A stretch of 64,000 nucleotides of DNA, from NCBI GenBank assembly GCA_016801845.1, contig CM028924.1:10846825-10910824 (forward strand). The letters run 5' to 3'. Position numbers and translations under genes: made by a program. Below, piece by piece: positions 21,115 to 31,717 of the stretch (position 1 is the stretch's first letter; each line of letters starts with the position of its first letter). Source of the stretch: Polydactylus sextarius. Its lineage: Eukaryota > Chordata > Actinopteri > Polynemidae. The notes beneath the pieces were generated by a model that worked only from the letters and a program-made list of their open reading frames with translations, did not search any database and was not told the origin of the DNA.

Positions 21115-22044
21115 ATGATGAACTTTACTCAGGTTTCATATTTCACGTTTGCTGCCTACATTGACACTGGATCCTTGAAATACTTGATCTTTGTGGTTGT
21201 TTTGTTGTTATATATTATTACTGTTGGCATTAACATGCTGCTGATAGTAATTATCTGTATGAACAGAAGCTTACATGAACCTATGTACGTGTTCCTGTGC
21301 AATTTGTTGGTAAATGAACTGTATGGTAGTGTAGGGTTGTTACCATCTTTGCTGGTTCAGATTCTTTCTGACATTCACACTGTTTCTCTGCCTGTTTGTT
21401 TCCTGCAGGTTTACTATGTGCACACTTATGGTGGTGTTGAATATTTGAGTTTAGTCATCATGTCTTACGATAGATATCTGGCCATCTGTCATCCTCTGCA
21501 GTATAACACACGTATGACATCTAGTAAGATCACCAAACTGATTGCTGTGACCTGGTTGTTTCCTCTGCTTGCTTGTATCTTTGCAATATATTTACACTCC
21601 CAGTCAAACCAATGTAGGAACATCATTCATAAAGTTTACTGTGACAGTCACTCTGTTGTGAAACTTGCCTGCTCAGATACTCGTTTGGTGAACATCTATG
21701 GTCTCATCTGCACATTTGGTACCATCTTGGGTTCTTTAGTTTTCATTATATTTGCCTACATGAAAATCCTGCTGGTGTGTTTCAGAGGATCCACACAGAC
21801 CAGACAGAAAGCTGTCAGTACCTGCACACCTCACCTGGCCTCCATCTTAAATTTCTATTTCGGTGCATGTTTTGAAATGATACAGAGCAGGTTTGATATG
21901 AAAAGCGTCTCCAATGTCTTGAGAATATTTTTATCTTTATATTTTCTAACATTTCAGCCTCTTTTCAACCCGGTAATGTACGGACTAAAACTGTCTAAAA
22001 TTCGTGTTAAAGTTAAAGATCTGATGTTAAATGGAGGCAAATAG
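21115..22044 (+). CDS. Olfactory receptor, clade I, intact (mosaic)
   Basis: 309 residues starting MMNFTQ. The other clade I genes start at what is the second ATG here (21118). LHEPMY at 54-59, MSYDRY at 117-122, KAVSTCTPH at 233-241, NPVMYG at 286-291. Residues up to about 240 are close to the 7628/12279 genes (HSQSNQCRN in loop 2). The tail (LNFYFGACFEMIQSRF through DLMLNGGK) and the 3' flank match the 26937 and 36564 genes. AATAAA at 22143-22148. This suggests conversion or unequal exchange with a breakpoint near codon 240. Confidence 0.95.
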   Translation: MMNFTQVSYFTFAAYIDTGSLKYLIFVVVLLLYIITVGINMLLIVIICMNRSLHEPMYVFLCNLLVNELYGSVGLLPSLLVQILSDIHTVSLPVCFLQVYYVHTYGGVEYLSLVIMSYDRYLAICHPLQYNTRMTSSKITKLIAVTWLFPLLACIFAIYLHSQSNQCRNIIHKVYCDSHSVVKLACSDTRLVNIYGLICTFGTILGSLVFIIFAYMKILLVCFRGSTQTRQKAVSTCTPHLASILNFYFGACFEMIQSRFDMKSVSNVLRIFLSLYFLTFQPLFNPVMYGLKLSKIRVKVKDLMLNGGK

Positions 22045-22910
22045 TGATCCATCAGACCTTTGAAGTATTTGAATGTGATTTGAGACATAAAGAAAATACT
22101 GAACAATTTGAAAAATGTGTTGATGTTTCTGAATCAGGCTTCAATAAAATCTGGTATTTTCATACACATCATGACTGATAAGAATCAAACAATGTGAGAA
22201 AATAATCATGATACAGTTGAGAGAGAGATTATCTAATTAACTATCTAAAGTCCATATCATCTGTAAAGGTATTTTATAAAGGGTTTTTTATTGATTTAAT
22301 ATTTTACTGCAGACCTGTATAACACCTGTTATCTCTGAAAAATAAAGTTCATTAACTCTAATAATTATTCTTTACTGCTACTCTAATAACTATTCAGCTT
22401 GAGAGTTAATGTCCACAGCTGCTTTAATAAGGGTCCTGCGCCATATCGCGCTTCTCCTTTCACAGCTTTGATATATTGTGGTTTTTGTGGCTAGTATATG
22501 TAAATTTATATTGTGGTAGTCTTCATTATATTGTAGGATTCTGTGACCTACATGTATGTTTATTCTTTTAGATTTAAATTATTTTTGCGGTAAAATAAGC
22601 AATTTCTAGTCTAAAAATAAACATGCAGTATTAACACTGTATGGTATCTGGTTACTACTTTGCGGATTGTCACCTCTTTATCTCCTCACCCAATAGTTTT
22701 TCTGTAATGAATAGAAAAAGATGAAATGATGACAAAATTTGATATGATCACTAGCGTCAGAAATAATTTAATTTTTCAACTTGTTTTATCCTTTTTCTAT
22801 AATGAATTTTTGGTGTCGCAAATTAGCAAAAATTCATCTTTTCACCTTGTCCTGTCCTTTTTCATAATAAAAGCATTTCATCTTGTCACATTCATTTTTA
22901 GTGGGGAAAC
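22045..22910. other. 3' flank and AT-rich intergenic
   Basis: The first 120 bases match the flanks of the 26937 and 36564 receptors. Beyond that I see no gene. Bases 22770-22900 contain an imperfect duplication of a TTCATCTTTTCACCTTGTCC-type segment. Confidence 0.5.
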
Positions 22911-23279
22911 TTATTTTGCAAAAAAATTCCTTTTAGCCTTTTCTGGTGGGAGCTCAGATATGTCAGACAAATTACAGAGTTTATTGCCAAATTCTGGATC
23001 TTCAAACCAAATCTTAAAATCCTGCATAAGACAGTTTCTCGCAAGAGTGGTTATCAATGAGGTCATTTCAGAAAACTCATAACATCTGTAACTTTCACCA
23101 TACCATGATGAAAGCTTTCTACAAATGAAAGCCACTGTGTTGCCACTGACAAGTATACTGAGAATTCTGAGAAACTCAGGCAATCCACTGAGCTCATGGA
23201 CTGACAAAATGGTGCCCTCAATGTAGTGTATACCATGCAGATGTAGATACAAGGTAAGGCTGATAACCTTGTAGTGCAC
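22911..23279 (-). pseudogene. Relic of an uncharacterised fish protein, unsure
   Basis: An open minus-strand frame of 122 residues contains HELSGLPEFLRI and FICRKLSSWYGESYRCYEF, then FEDPEFGNKLCNLSDISELP. Both motif types occur, in my memory, in lineage-expanded uncharacterised (SAMD3-like) fish proteins, but there the D-P-x-F-x-N motif lies N-terminal, not C-terminal. The order and lack of context suggest a rearranged fragment. There is no start-site or splice support, and the function is unknown. Confidence 0.35.
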
Positions 23280-23289
23280 ATGTTCAAGT

Positions 23290-23590
23290 GTGCTTTAATT
23301 TCTGACCAGAGAGGGCTGGGGGGAAAATACTAGGACTGGTTTCTGACCTTCCAAATATAGGAGAGGCGGACAATACTGCTGTGATGCAGGAAAATAGAGA
23401 TGATGTTGCAGGAGAAAGCTATAATGCAGAAGCGGTAGAGGCCAATGAAACTGTCATGAGCATTGGGACACACCATCACTAGGCTATGCATGGCTTACAT
23501 AAGTGTCATGATATGAGAGATCTTGAGACTTTGCCCTTGGATGTTTTATGAGTAACCTGTAGTGGCTAGGTCACCCGGTAAGATATCTCC
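23290..23590. other. Intergenic, nothing recognised
   Basis: No motif or repeat identified. Confidence 0.4.
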
Positions 23591-23594
23591 ATCT

Positions 23595-23995
23595 GGATCA
23601 ATACAGATACCTGGGTGTTCACCTAAAATATATAATGGACTGGACTACAAACACTCTCGCTCAACATAAGAAGAGCCAAAGCCGCCTCCACCTGCTGAGG
23701 AGACTGAGGTTCTTTGGTGTGTGCAGGACTTTTCTGACAGTTTTTTATGACACTGCAGTAACATCGGCTGTGTTCTTTGCTGTGGTCTGCTGAGTATGTC
23801 GCTGCTCTGAGAGGGACAGAAAAAGACTGAATAAGCTGGTAAGAAAGTCCAGCTCTGTTATGGACAGCCCTCTGAACACCATTGAGGAGGTTGAGGAGAG
23901 GAGGACATTAATTAAGCTGATGTCTATCATGGTCAATACCTTTCACCCCCTACGCAAGACTGTAGCTGCCCTGAGCAGCTCATTCAGGGCTTAAA
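23595..23995 (+). mobile_element. LINE RT C-terminal remnant
   Basis: Reads YRYLGVHLKYIMDWTTNT followed by the degraded C-terminal region. It aligns with 16262-16655, which lies in the same position before a clade II receptor. The LINE was therefore present before the block was duplicated. The corresponding sequence is absent before 1076. Confidence 0.75.
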
Positions 23996-24049
23996 AGATT
24001 AAATTAGTTAACTTTGATACTTTAGGTAATTAAATTAGTTTAGCTATCT

Positions 24050-24489
24050 TAGCATATTTAGCCAAATGAGATACCTTGGCAACAGGTCAAATGGCCTGCT
24101 CTGTATTGGCATAAGCTCTATCCTGTCTTGATGTGATTAAATTTAAGAATTAAAAACATGTTTGCAGCCTTTAGAGGCAGAACACTGTTTCTGATGGATT
24201 AAGATATGTTTAAAACTCTGGGGGATAAGTGTAGACATATGTATTATGCTGGAAAAGGAAGCTTTCTTTTGCTCTTTGTTTTCTATATCAGTGCAGATGT
24301 TGTCATGTTGATGACTCAGCAACAGCAGCAGAGAGCGCCACCTGTCTGACACATTTTAAATGAAGCTGAGTCAGAGTCTCGACTCCTTGTGGACGGTCTT
24401 ATTGCCGTGGTGCATACAGGATCCTGTGTTAACATGGGATCACTGATGATTAGTGTGTTTGGTGTCGTTGCACTGATCAGTTGGACACG
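24050..24489 (+). promoter_or_regulatory. Upstream block with CTCF-like site and OR module
   Basis: Very similar to 640-1075. The CTCF-like motif at 24332-24351 reads GCGCCACCTG instead of GCGCCCCCTG. The reverse strand CAGGTGGCGC is still a good CTCF core. TTTTAAATGAAGCTGAGTCAGAG follows. Confidence 0.5.
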
Positions 24490-25422
24490 ATGAGACAACG
24501 ACTCATCATAAACTCGTCTCAGCTTCATCACTTCACCCTTGCTGCCTACTTTGACACTGGCATGTTTAAATATCTCTGCTTCATCGTCATCTTGTTGTTG
24601 TATGTTTTTATCATTTTTGCCAATGTTTTACTGATCACAGTGATTTCTATGAACAGAAGCTTACATGAACCTATGTACCTGTTCCTGTGCAGCCTGTTTG
24701 TAAATGAACTGTATGGTAGTACAGGGTTGTTTCCATCATTGCTGCGTAACATCCTCTCTGACATTCACACTGTTTCTCTGCCTCTTTGTTTCCTGCAGAT
24801 TTTCATTGTTTATTCTTATGGCGGTGTCGAGTTTCTGAATTTGGCCATCATGTCTTTTGATCGTTACCTCTCCATATGTCATCCTCTACAGTATAATACT
24901 CACATGACATATAAACGTGTTGCTGTGCTGCTTGCTGTAACATGGCTGCTGCCAATAATAATCCAGTTCCTGACACTGCCTCTGATCATTCGTCTGCAGT
25001 TCTGTGGAAACATCATTAACAAAGTTTACTGCGACAACTACTCAATGGTCAAACTGTCGTGTTTTGACACGACTATCAACAATGTGTATGGACTCATCAT
25101 CTGCGGCATCTCCATGTTCGTGCCTCTAATTTTAATCCTTTACACCTACATCAGGATCCTAAAGGTGTGTTTCAGTGGCACCTCACAGACCAGACAGAAA
25201 GCTGTCAGTACCTGCACACCTCACCTGGCTTCTCTCATCAACTTCACCTTCGGAGCCTGTTTTGAAATTTTACAGAGTAGGTTTAACATGAAACAAGTTC
25301 CTGATGTGCTACGTATCTTTTTATCATTATATTTCCTCATTTGTCCTCCGATCTTCAACCCTGTGATGTATGGACTCAAACTGTCAAAGATCAGAGTGAC
25401 TTTCAAAAGTCTGATGTTTTAA
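24490..25422 (+). CDS. Olfactory receptor, clade II, intact
   Basis: 310 residues from the ATG at 24490. NSS 8-10, LHEPMY 58-63, MSFDRY 121-126, KAVSTCTPH 237-245, NPVMYG 290-295, ending KSLMF. It carries several replacements relative to its two paralogs, clustered in extracellular loop 2 to TM5 (DNYSMVKL, ICGISMFVPLILIL) and intracellular loop 3 (SGTSQTRQ). Third copy of the block. Confidence 0.95.
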   Translation: MRQRLIINSSQLHHFTLAAYFDTGMFKYLCFIVILLLYVFIIFANVLLITVISMNRSLHEPMYLFLCSLFVNELYGSTGLFPSLLRNILSDIHTVSLPLCFLQIFIVYSYGGVEFLNLAIMSFDRYLSICHPLQYNTHMTYKRVAVLLAVTWLLPIIIQFLTLPLIIRLQFCGNIINKVYCDNYSMVKLSCFDTTINNVYGLIICGISMFVPLILILYTYIRILKVCFSGTSQTRQKAVSTCTPHLASLINFTFGACFEILQSRFNMKQVPDVLRIFLSLYFLICPPIFNPVMYGLKLSKIRVTFKSLMF

Positions 25423-25586
25423 AAACATCTTGAATGTCCAACGCTTTTCTGTTCATGTGGAGTTTAGTCATAAACACGACACGTTGACACTCATGATGTT
25501 CCACAAATTTGTATTCACGTTCTGAAGTTTGTTCTGATTTTAACACAATGACGAAAACATGAACAAACCCTGCTTTAATGTTGCAC

Positions 25587-25650
25587 TGTCAAAGATCAGA
25601 GTGACATTCCAAAGGCTGATGTTTTAGAAAAATCTTGAAGGTCCAACACT
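25587..25650 (+). pseudogene. Second 3' end of a clade II receptor
   Basis: CTGTCAAAGATCAGAGTGAC, the last codons, a stop and the ATCTTGAA-GGTCCAAC flank recur about 205 bases after the same sequence at 25378-25450. Only the last 15 or so codons are present. It adjoins the TTTGCTGACGATTGATAACG segment of a clade I 3' flank, so it marks a deletion or recombination junction. Confidence 0.8.
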
Positions 25651-26372
25651 TTTGCTGACGATTGATAACGTAATAAAAAGAAAGTCAGTGACATTTTGTC
25701 CAGTTTTGTTTTTACATCATTTCTTCAAATTAAATAAATCTGAGCAGTGGCGTGATTATTACTCATTCAGACAGACAGGAAATGTTCATTTCCGACATGT
25801 TTGAATCCTGACACTAATATTCAGCCTGTGAGTTGTATATTAGTTCAACCAGGTTGAACCTCCAGAGTTGAAACACCCATCAGTAGCTCTGCTGCTTGAA
25901 ATTTTAGTAATGCTCTGGTCTGGTCCCTTTGACTCTCCCAGCTCTACTCTGAATTCATCTGCCAGACCCCCTCCACCTCCATCTTGATGGACCTCCATGC
26001 ACTCCAATGCACAATTTAGAATAAGGGCCAAAGTCATCTACTTCACTTCATCTGCTCCCTTGTCCCTTTTGGCCTTCTTGTGTAAATCAGAGGTAGCGCA
26101 CTACAGTCCAAAGGCTAGGGGACAACTAGTCTAGACAAAATATGAAACCCTGTTATGTTAATTTGCTCCAGTGAATAACATATTATTCAGTCTGGAACTC
26201 TGCCTACAACAGTTTCTGGATACATGGAAAGTTCCTGGGGCCTGAAGCCTGGGGCTTTGGCCTTTTCCATAGAGTACCACAGTTCAACAGTTGGGGTCAG
26301 GGTTGGGCCTTTCCAGGTATCTGCCTTCAGAGTTTTCCTGAGAGCAGCCTTAAATTAAACATGAGTCAGTTT

Positions 26373-26452
26373 GGTAATGAGATGACACTGCTGCTCTAGG
26401 TCTCTTCTGTCTTTAAACTTTAAAATGAAGTGAAGCAGAGTTTCAGCTCAGT
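26373..26452 (+). promoter_or_regulatory. Candidate OR promoter module
   Basis: GGTAATGAGATGACACTGCTG, CTTTAAACTTTAAAATGAAG, then AAGCAGAGTTTCAGCTCAG, about 485-565 bases before the ATG at 26937. Acceptor-like TTTTGTGTTCACAG near 26732-26745. Confidence 0.5.
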
Positions 26453-26936
26453 TATATCAGACTCTCAGTCACAACAGGACCACAAGTGGATGCACATATT
26501 CACACCATGTCACACTTATCACTTTTAGCCAAAGCTCCACTGTGACTTTGTGAAGGGAATGGTGAACTTGGCAATAGTTCTTACATCCTTGTTTGCCTGA
26601 TAATGAAGTAGTTTAGTGTCACTACATTGGTTCGTGTCTGTTTCATATTTTAGCTGAATATTGTGTCAAACAGGTCAGAACAGAAACTGTCATTTTTTAC
26701 AAATCTTTAACAAAATGTAGCATCAATGTTGTTTTGTGTTCACAGCAGAGTTGATGAAAAAGTCACAGGTTGAATATTAATGTCAGAATTCACACAATAT
26801 CTGAAACTAATGTTTCCTGTGTTTGACTCTAAATGAGCTGGTGAGCTGAAGTGTTCAGTGATTGTCTGAGGCATACTGTCACTGACAGTAATTTGCCTAA
26901 ATGTTTATCTTTTAAACCACTTTAACTTTAGGGATC

Positions 26937-27869
26937 ATGACAAACTTTACTCAGGTTTCATATTTCATATTTGCTGCCTACGTTGACACTGGATCCTTGA
27001 AATACTTGATCTTTGTGGTTGTATTGTTGTTATATATAATTACTGTTGGCATTAACATGCTGCTGATAGTGATCATCTGTGTGAACAGAAGCTTACATGA
27101 ACCTATGTACCTGTTCCTGTGCAATTTGTTGGTAAATGAACTGTATGATAGTACAGGGTTGCTGCCGTCTTTGCTGGTTCAGATTCTTTCTGACATTCAC
27201 ACTGTTTCTCTGCCTGTTTGTTTCCTGCAGATTTACAATGTGCACACTTATTGTGGTGTTGAACATTTGAGTTTAGTCATCATGTCTTATGACAGATATG
27301 TGGCCATTTGTTATCCTCTGCAGTATAACACACGTATGACGTCTAGTAAGATCACCAAACTGATTGCTGTGACCTGGTTGTTTCCTCTGCTTGCTTGTAT
27401 ACTTGTAATTTATTTGGATTCACAATCAGATCTGTGTGGGAACATCATTCATAAAGTTTACTGTGACCATCACTCTGTTGTGAAACTTGCCTGCTCAGAT
27501 ACTAGTTTGGTGAACATCTATGGTCTCATCTGCTCATTCGGTACCATCTTAGGTTCTTTGGTTTTCATTGTATTTGCCTACATGAAAATCCTGCTGGTGT
27601 GTTTCAGAGGATCCACACAGACCAGACAGAAAGCTGTCAGTACCTGCACACCTCACCTGGCCTCCATCTTAAATTTCTATTTCGGTGCATGTTTTGAAAT
27701 GATACAAAGCAGGTTTGATATGAAAAGCATCCCCAATGTCTTGAGAATATTTTTATCTTTATATTTTCTAACATTTCAGCCTCTTTTCAACCCTGTAATG
27801 TACGGACTAAAACTGTCTAAAATTCGTGTTAAAGTTAAAGATCTGATGTTTAATGGAGGCAAACAGTGA
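26937..27869 (+). CDS. Olfactory receptor, clade I, intact
   Basis: 310 residues, MTNFTQ start. LHEPMY 53-58, MSYDRY 116-121, KAVSTCTPH 232-240, NPVMYG 285-290, tail LMFNGGKQ. Loop 2 reads LDSQSDLCGN, unlike the HSQSNQCRN of the 5' members. ELYDSTG replaces ELYGSTG near residue 71, and TYCGVEH replaces TYGGVEY near 105. Its closest relative is the frameshifted copy at 36564. AATAAA at 27965-27970. Confidence 0.95.
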   Translation: MTNFTQVSYFIFAAYVDTGSLKYLIFVVVLLLYIITVGINMLLIVIICVNRSLHEPMYLFLCNLLVNELYDSTGLLPSLLVQILSDIHTVSLPVCFLQIYNVHTYCGVEHLSLVIMSYDRYVAICYPLQYNTRMTSSKITKLIAVTWLFPLLACILVIYLDSQSDLCGNIIHKVYCDHHSVVKLACSDTSLVNIYGLICSFGTILGSLVFIVFAYMKILLVCFRGSTQTRQKAVSTCTPHLASILNFYFGACFEMIQSRFDMKSIPNVLRIFLSLYFLTFQPLFNPVMYGLKLSKIRVKVKDLMFNGGKQ

Positions 27870-28669
27870 TCCATCAGAACTTTGAAGTATTTGAATGTGG
27901 TATGAGACATAAAGAAAATACTGAATAATTTGAAAAATGTGTTGATGTTTCTGAATCAGGCTTCAATAAAATCTGGTATTTTCATACACGTCATGACTGA
28001 TAAGAATCAATGTGAGAAAATAATCATGATACAGTTGAATCATTTCAGTTGGAGAACTGATGTAAAAACAAACTGGGCTGAATGTTTGATGTGTTGAATC
28101 TAAGAAAGTTAATTAATTAAAGTTAAAGTTAATTAATTAACTGTCTTAAAGTATTTTATTAAGTGTAAACTGCTGAAGTCAGACTTATAATCACGCTGCT
28201 GTAAAATGTCCTGCAAACCTGTACATCCTCAGTTTTCTGTGAAAAATATTCATTAACTCATAACATATAATCATTAACTCAACTATTCAGCTTGAGATTT
28301 AATGTCCACTGTAGATTTAATAAGAGCACAAGTGTGTATGTCACCAGACAGGACATCATGTAAGCTAAATATGTGATAGATACATACAGGTCGATGTGCA
28401 TCTTTAACAAGAAACTGGATATTTGTACAATTCCCAATCATGTGTATGTTTAAGGTCCCAGTGCAATCAAAGATTTTTTATCTCTTTGTATTAAGTCAAG
28501 TATGAACAGGTCAGCTTTGTCATTATTAATCTACATACAGGGCATGTAGATCAACAAAATGTTGTTCTGTGGACGCAGACCCTGGGTGCAATATAAACTC
28601 TTTCACTGTAACAATAACAATATCAAATAATGCAAATGTAAAAAACGAATAGTGCAAAACCCAACTCCT

Positions 28670-28830
28670 GTCTGAGATGTTCACACCAAGGGCCTAAACC
28701 ATTTTTTTTTTTTTAACCCTACCCCTTCATTTACCCTGTCCCCTCATCCCGTGAAACAAAGTGTTGAGGGGTAGGGGTGACAACATCAGAAGCTGTTGCT
28801 AGTTGCTATGTAAGATGACTCAGCAAGTCT
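28670..28830. repeat. Hairpin-containing interspersed segment
   Basis: GTCTGAGATGTTCACACC, then CCCTACCCCTTCA and TGAGGGGTAGGGGT as inverted arms. Paralogous to 38547-38700. Could be a non-autonomous DNA element; termini not defined. Confidence 0.5.
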
Positions 28831-29899
28831 CCATGACAACAAAAAGCATTTACAAACTTGTTTATGCCAAGAAAGTTGGCAATGGATTAAAAACTGACAC
28901 TGGCACTATTCTTTTACATTAGTCTCAAGTTTCAGTGCATGAACAGCAGTGAGTACACACCCTTGAGAGGCCTATACTGTCTGTGGTCTCTCTGTCAGGA
29001 AGTCCAGAATCCAGTTGCAGGTGTGGGTGTTGAGGCCCAGCAGGGGAAGTAGTATCTGATTTCATGAAACGGTAACACTCAAGTTTACCCACTTTTCCAC
29101 CAAGTCTTTTCTCATTTATAGCAAACAAACACAACACCTAAGTTCTGAGTTTACACTATGACAGCCATCCACTTTCCTCTTTTGGTCTTGACTTTCATAT
29201 CTAACACAATTTGACATCATCTTGAAGAAAATGTCAGAAATGGAAATAAATTTAAGACAAATGTTACAATTGCACCATGGGGATGGATGTGTGTGCGTTC
29301 TTTCACTTTGTATAATAAAAACAGAGTGCACATATGGGAAGTTTATAGTGAATGTTCAGCTCAGAGATGTAAACTGCCACATGAGATCTGTCTAGAAATG
29401 TCGCTGCTGCTACAACCTTTTCCCGTTAGTGAGAGTAAAGTAAAAGCATCTGGTCAGGAAATTTTCTCAGTCTTGTGTTATTATCAATTATGTCACTGGA
29501 CCTTTATATCATTATTCTCTGAGATTATTTCATTTTTTAAATTGGAGTTAGGGAAAATGGATTGTTATTACTGTATCAGTGTAACAGCTTTGTGAAACCA
29601 GGAACATTTTACAATAATATAAAAACTCACTGAAATTGAAAGTGCACTGTGTACAAGTACATTATAGGCACTTATATCCACCTTCTTGAGCAGGAACATT
29701 CGATATAGTTGTGAAAGGCCTTGTTAAAGTCCAGTGTTGTGTCCGAATGCGTTCAATGAACGATTGCTCATGAACTAAAACACACTGTAAACAGGCCTTA
29801 ATATGTAACTGAAAAAACATCCAATCTGGCAACACCAGCCACCACAGAGTCGCACCGCCGCATGCGTCATCAAAATGCGAAGCATGGAGGCAAAAACAA
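28831..29899. other. Intergenic, nothing recognised
   Basis: Short frames on both strands have no motifs. No repeat partner seen within the window. Confidence 0.4.
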
Positions 29900-30682
29900 G
29901 GCTGCATCTGAACACCCCTACTGGTCAGTAGGGTAAGTAAGTGATGATCTGAATACCTTAGTAGCTTGCAGTAGAAGTCGAAAGGTTCCTGGATGGCTTC
30001 CTACTTCCGCTAGGATTTTGCAGTATGCAAGTGATGTACACTATGCTACACTACCCTATCCCAAGTCACCGGGAGGTTGAAAACCATAGAAGAAGAAACT
30101 TCACCTGCTAAAAGTGACATCCAATACTTATATGGATGAATGACAACCACATCTGTGTGCTTGTTAGTGAATGCAAATGGAGACAGCGGCCAAGGAGAGA
30201 TTATTTTAATATTTTTACAGTTTTATTCAAAGTTTGTTTAGTGATAACAGGGAAACCGCTAAAAGGGTCAGATGTCCTGTGATGTATAACTCCTTTTCCA
30301 GCCGTTTCTATACAAACCTTAAAAAGCAATTGCATTAAAACGCACATGCAGACTGTTCAGTAAATAAAGCATAATAAATAAAATAAAAGCACCGTCGCTC
30401 ACGTCAACAATGAGAGTAAAAAGTTGCAGCTATAACTGCAATGCTAACTAGCTGTGGTAGCTAACCCTCTGCTTCAAGCTCCAAAATCATAACATTGATG
30501 TAGACATCCGGGTCACAGGACAGGCAAGATGGCGGTGTTGTAGTATGTACGAGTTGTATCGATATAAATAAAACTGAATTGAATTGAAATTGAATTGTAC
30601 CTAATATTGGCTAGCTTCCTATGTAGTAGGCACTCAGTGTGCAGTACAATCTGCAGTACACACTAAGGATTCAGATGCAGCC
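29900..30682. mobile_element. Non-autonomous DNA transposon with 13-bp TIRs
   Basis: GGCTGCATCTGAA at 29900-29912 is the inverted complement of TTCAGATGCAGCC at 30670-30682. The interior is AT-rich at the right, without coding capacity, and contains CAAGATGGCGG near 30526. Flanks CAAAAACA and CAAAAGAA resemble an imperfect 8-base duplication, which would fit hAT. Confidence 0.6.
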
Positions 30683-31717
30683 CAAAAGAAGTCAGTGATG
30701 ATCCAGGTGGGAAAAATTGTGCCTTTATGTGTAAACTTTGCCCACTGGGAAGCAACATCATACATCAACAATGTCAAAAGCAAAAAAACACAAAAGAAAT
30801 ATGTTTACAAAAATCGAAAAGTGACTTAATGAAAAGATAAATAATGTTTTGCACTTTGAATATTGCACTTTGAGGTACAACCTTAGTTTTCTACTGTTGT
30901 GTTTGTGTTAATAGAGAATTACATTGGTACATCTTCTGGACTTTGTAGTTAATAGTATACTGCATTTAGAATGGTCTCCTTGAGGGTTTTATTATTTTAA
31001 GTTGTAATTTTTTTGTAGAACCTGCCTGGTATATTTCCCAGTATTGCTTTCTTTAGGTTCATTTTCATTATGGACTGAAATGGAATTTGATGTGAATTGT
31101 TTTGAAAATTATTAAAATGGAAAAACAAGGACTACTCTCCTGTTTGTGTTTGTACATATAATGTAATAATAATGTAAACCCTGGTTAGATAAGGATTCAA
31201 AATTGGATACAAAGTTAAAATATGAGGCATAGTTTCATCATTAAAACTGATAAAATTAATTGCTGTCTGGTTCTATATGTGCTGTGGCAATAATTTTGAA
31301 AAAATAACAGCTTGAAGTAACATGAAAGAACTATGAACTAGTCCATTTTTGGAACCGTGAACTTAGTTTTAAATTATGAACTATGAACTGAACTAGTTCA
31401 TTTTAAAATTTGTGAACTAAACTTTAAACTAGTTCATGTAGAAAGTGAACTTTTCCATCATGGTTAAAGTCATACACGAACCTGTCATCAGTCTGAGACT
31501 GATATGTATCTATCACACATTATGTGGATCTGACTTCCTGTCTGGTAACATACACTCACTAAATACTCTTACTAAAGCTGATGCAGATGTTATGTCTGTG
31601 TCTTCACAGAAGAACAACAGGCTGAAAAGCTGAGTCAATTAATTTATTTTTCACAGAAAACAAGCAATGCATGTGTCTACAGTAAAATATTACAGCAGCT
31701 TGATTAAATGTTTGATT
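30683..31717. other. Intergenic, AT-rich
   Basis: Bases 31330-31450 repeat GAACTAGTTCATTTT-like words on both strands, as in common fish hAT ends. The element boundaries are not clear. No gene. Confidence 0.4.

Larger units (their letters stand above)
25905..28830 (+). repeat. Duplicated clade I block, first copy
   Basis: Aligns with 35538-38700. It contains the CTCTGGTCTGGTCCCTTTGA segment, the promoter module, the receptor, the 3' flank and the CCCTACCCC/GGGGTAGGGG hairpin segment near 28720-28780. The second copy has about 280 additional bases at 38270-38545. Confidence 0.8.
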
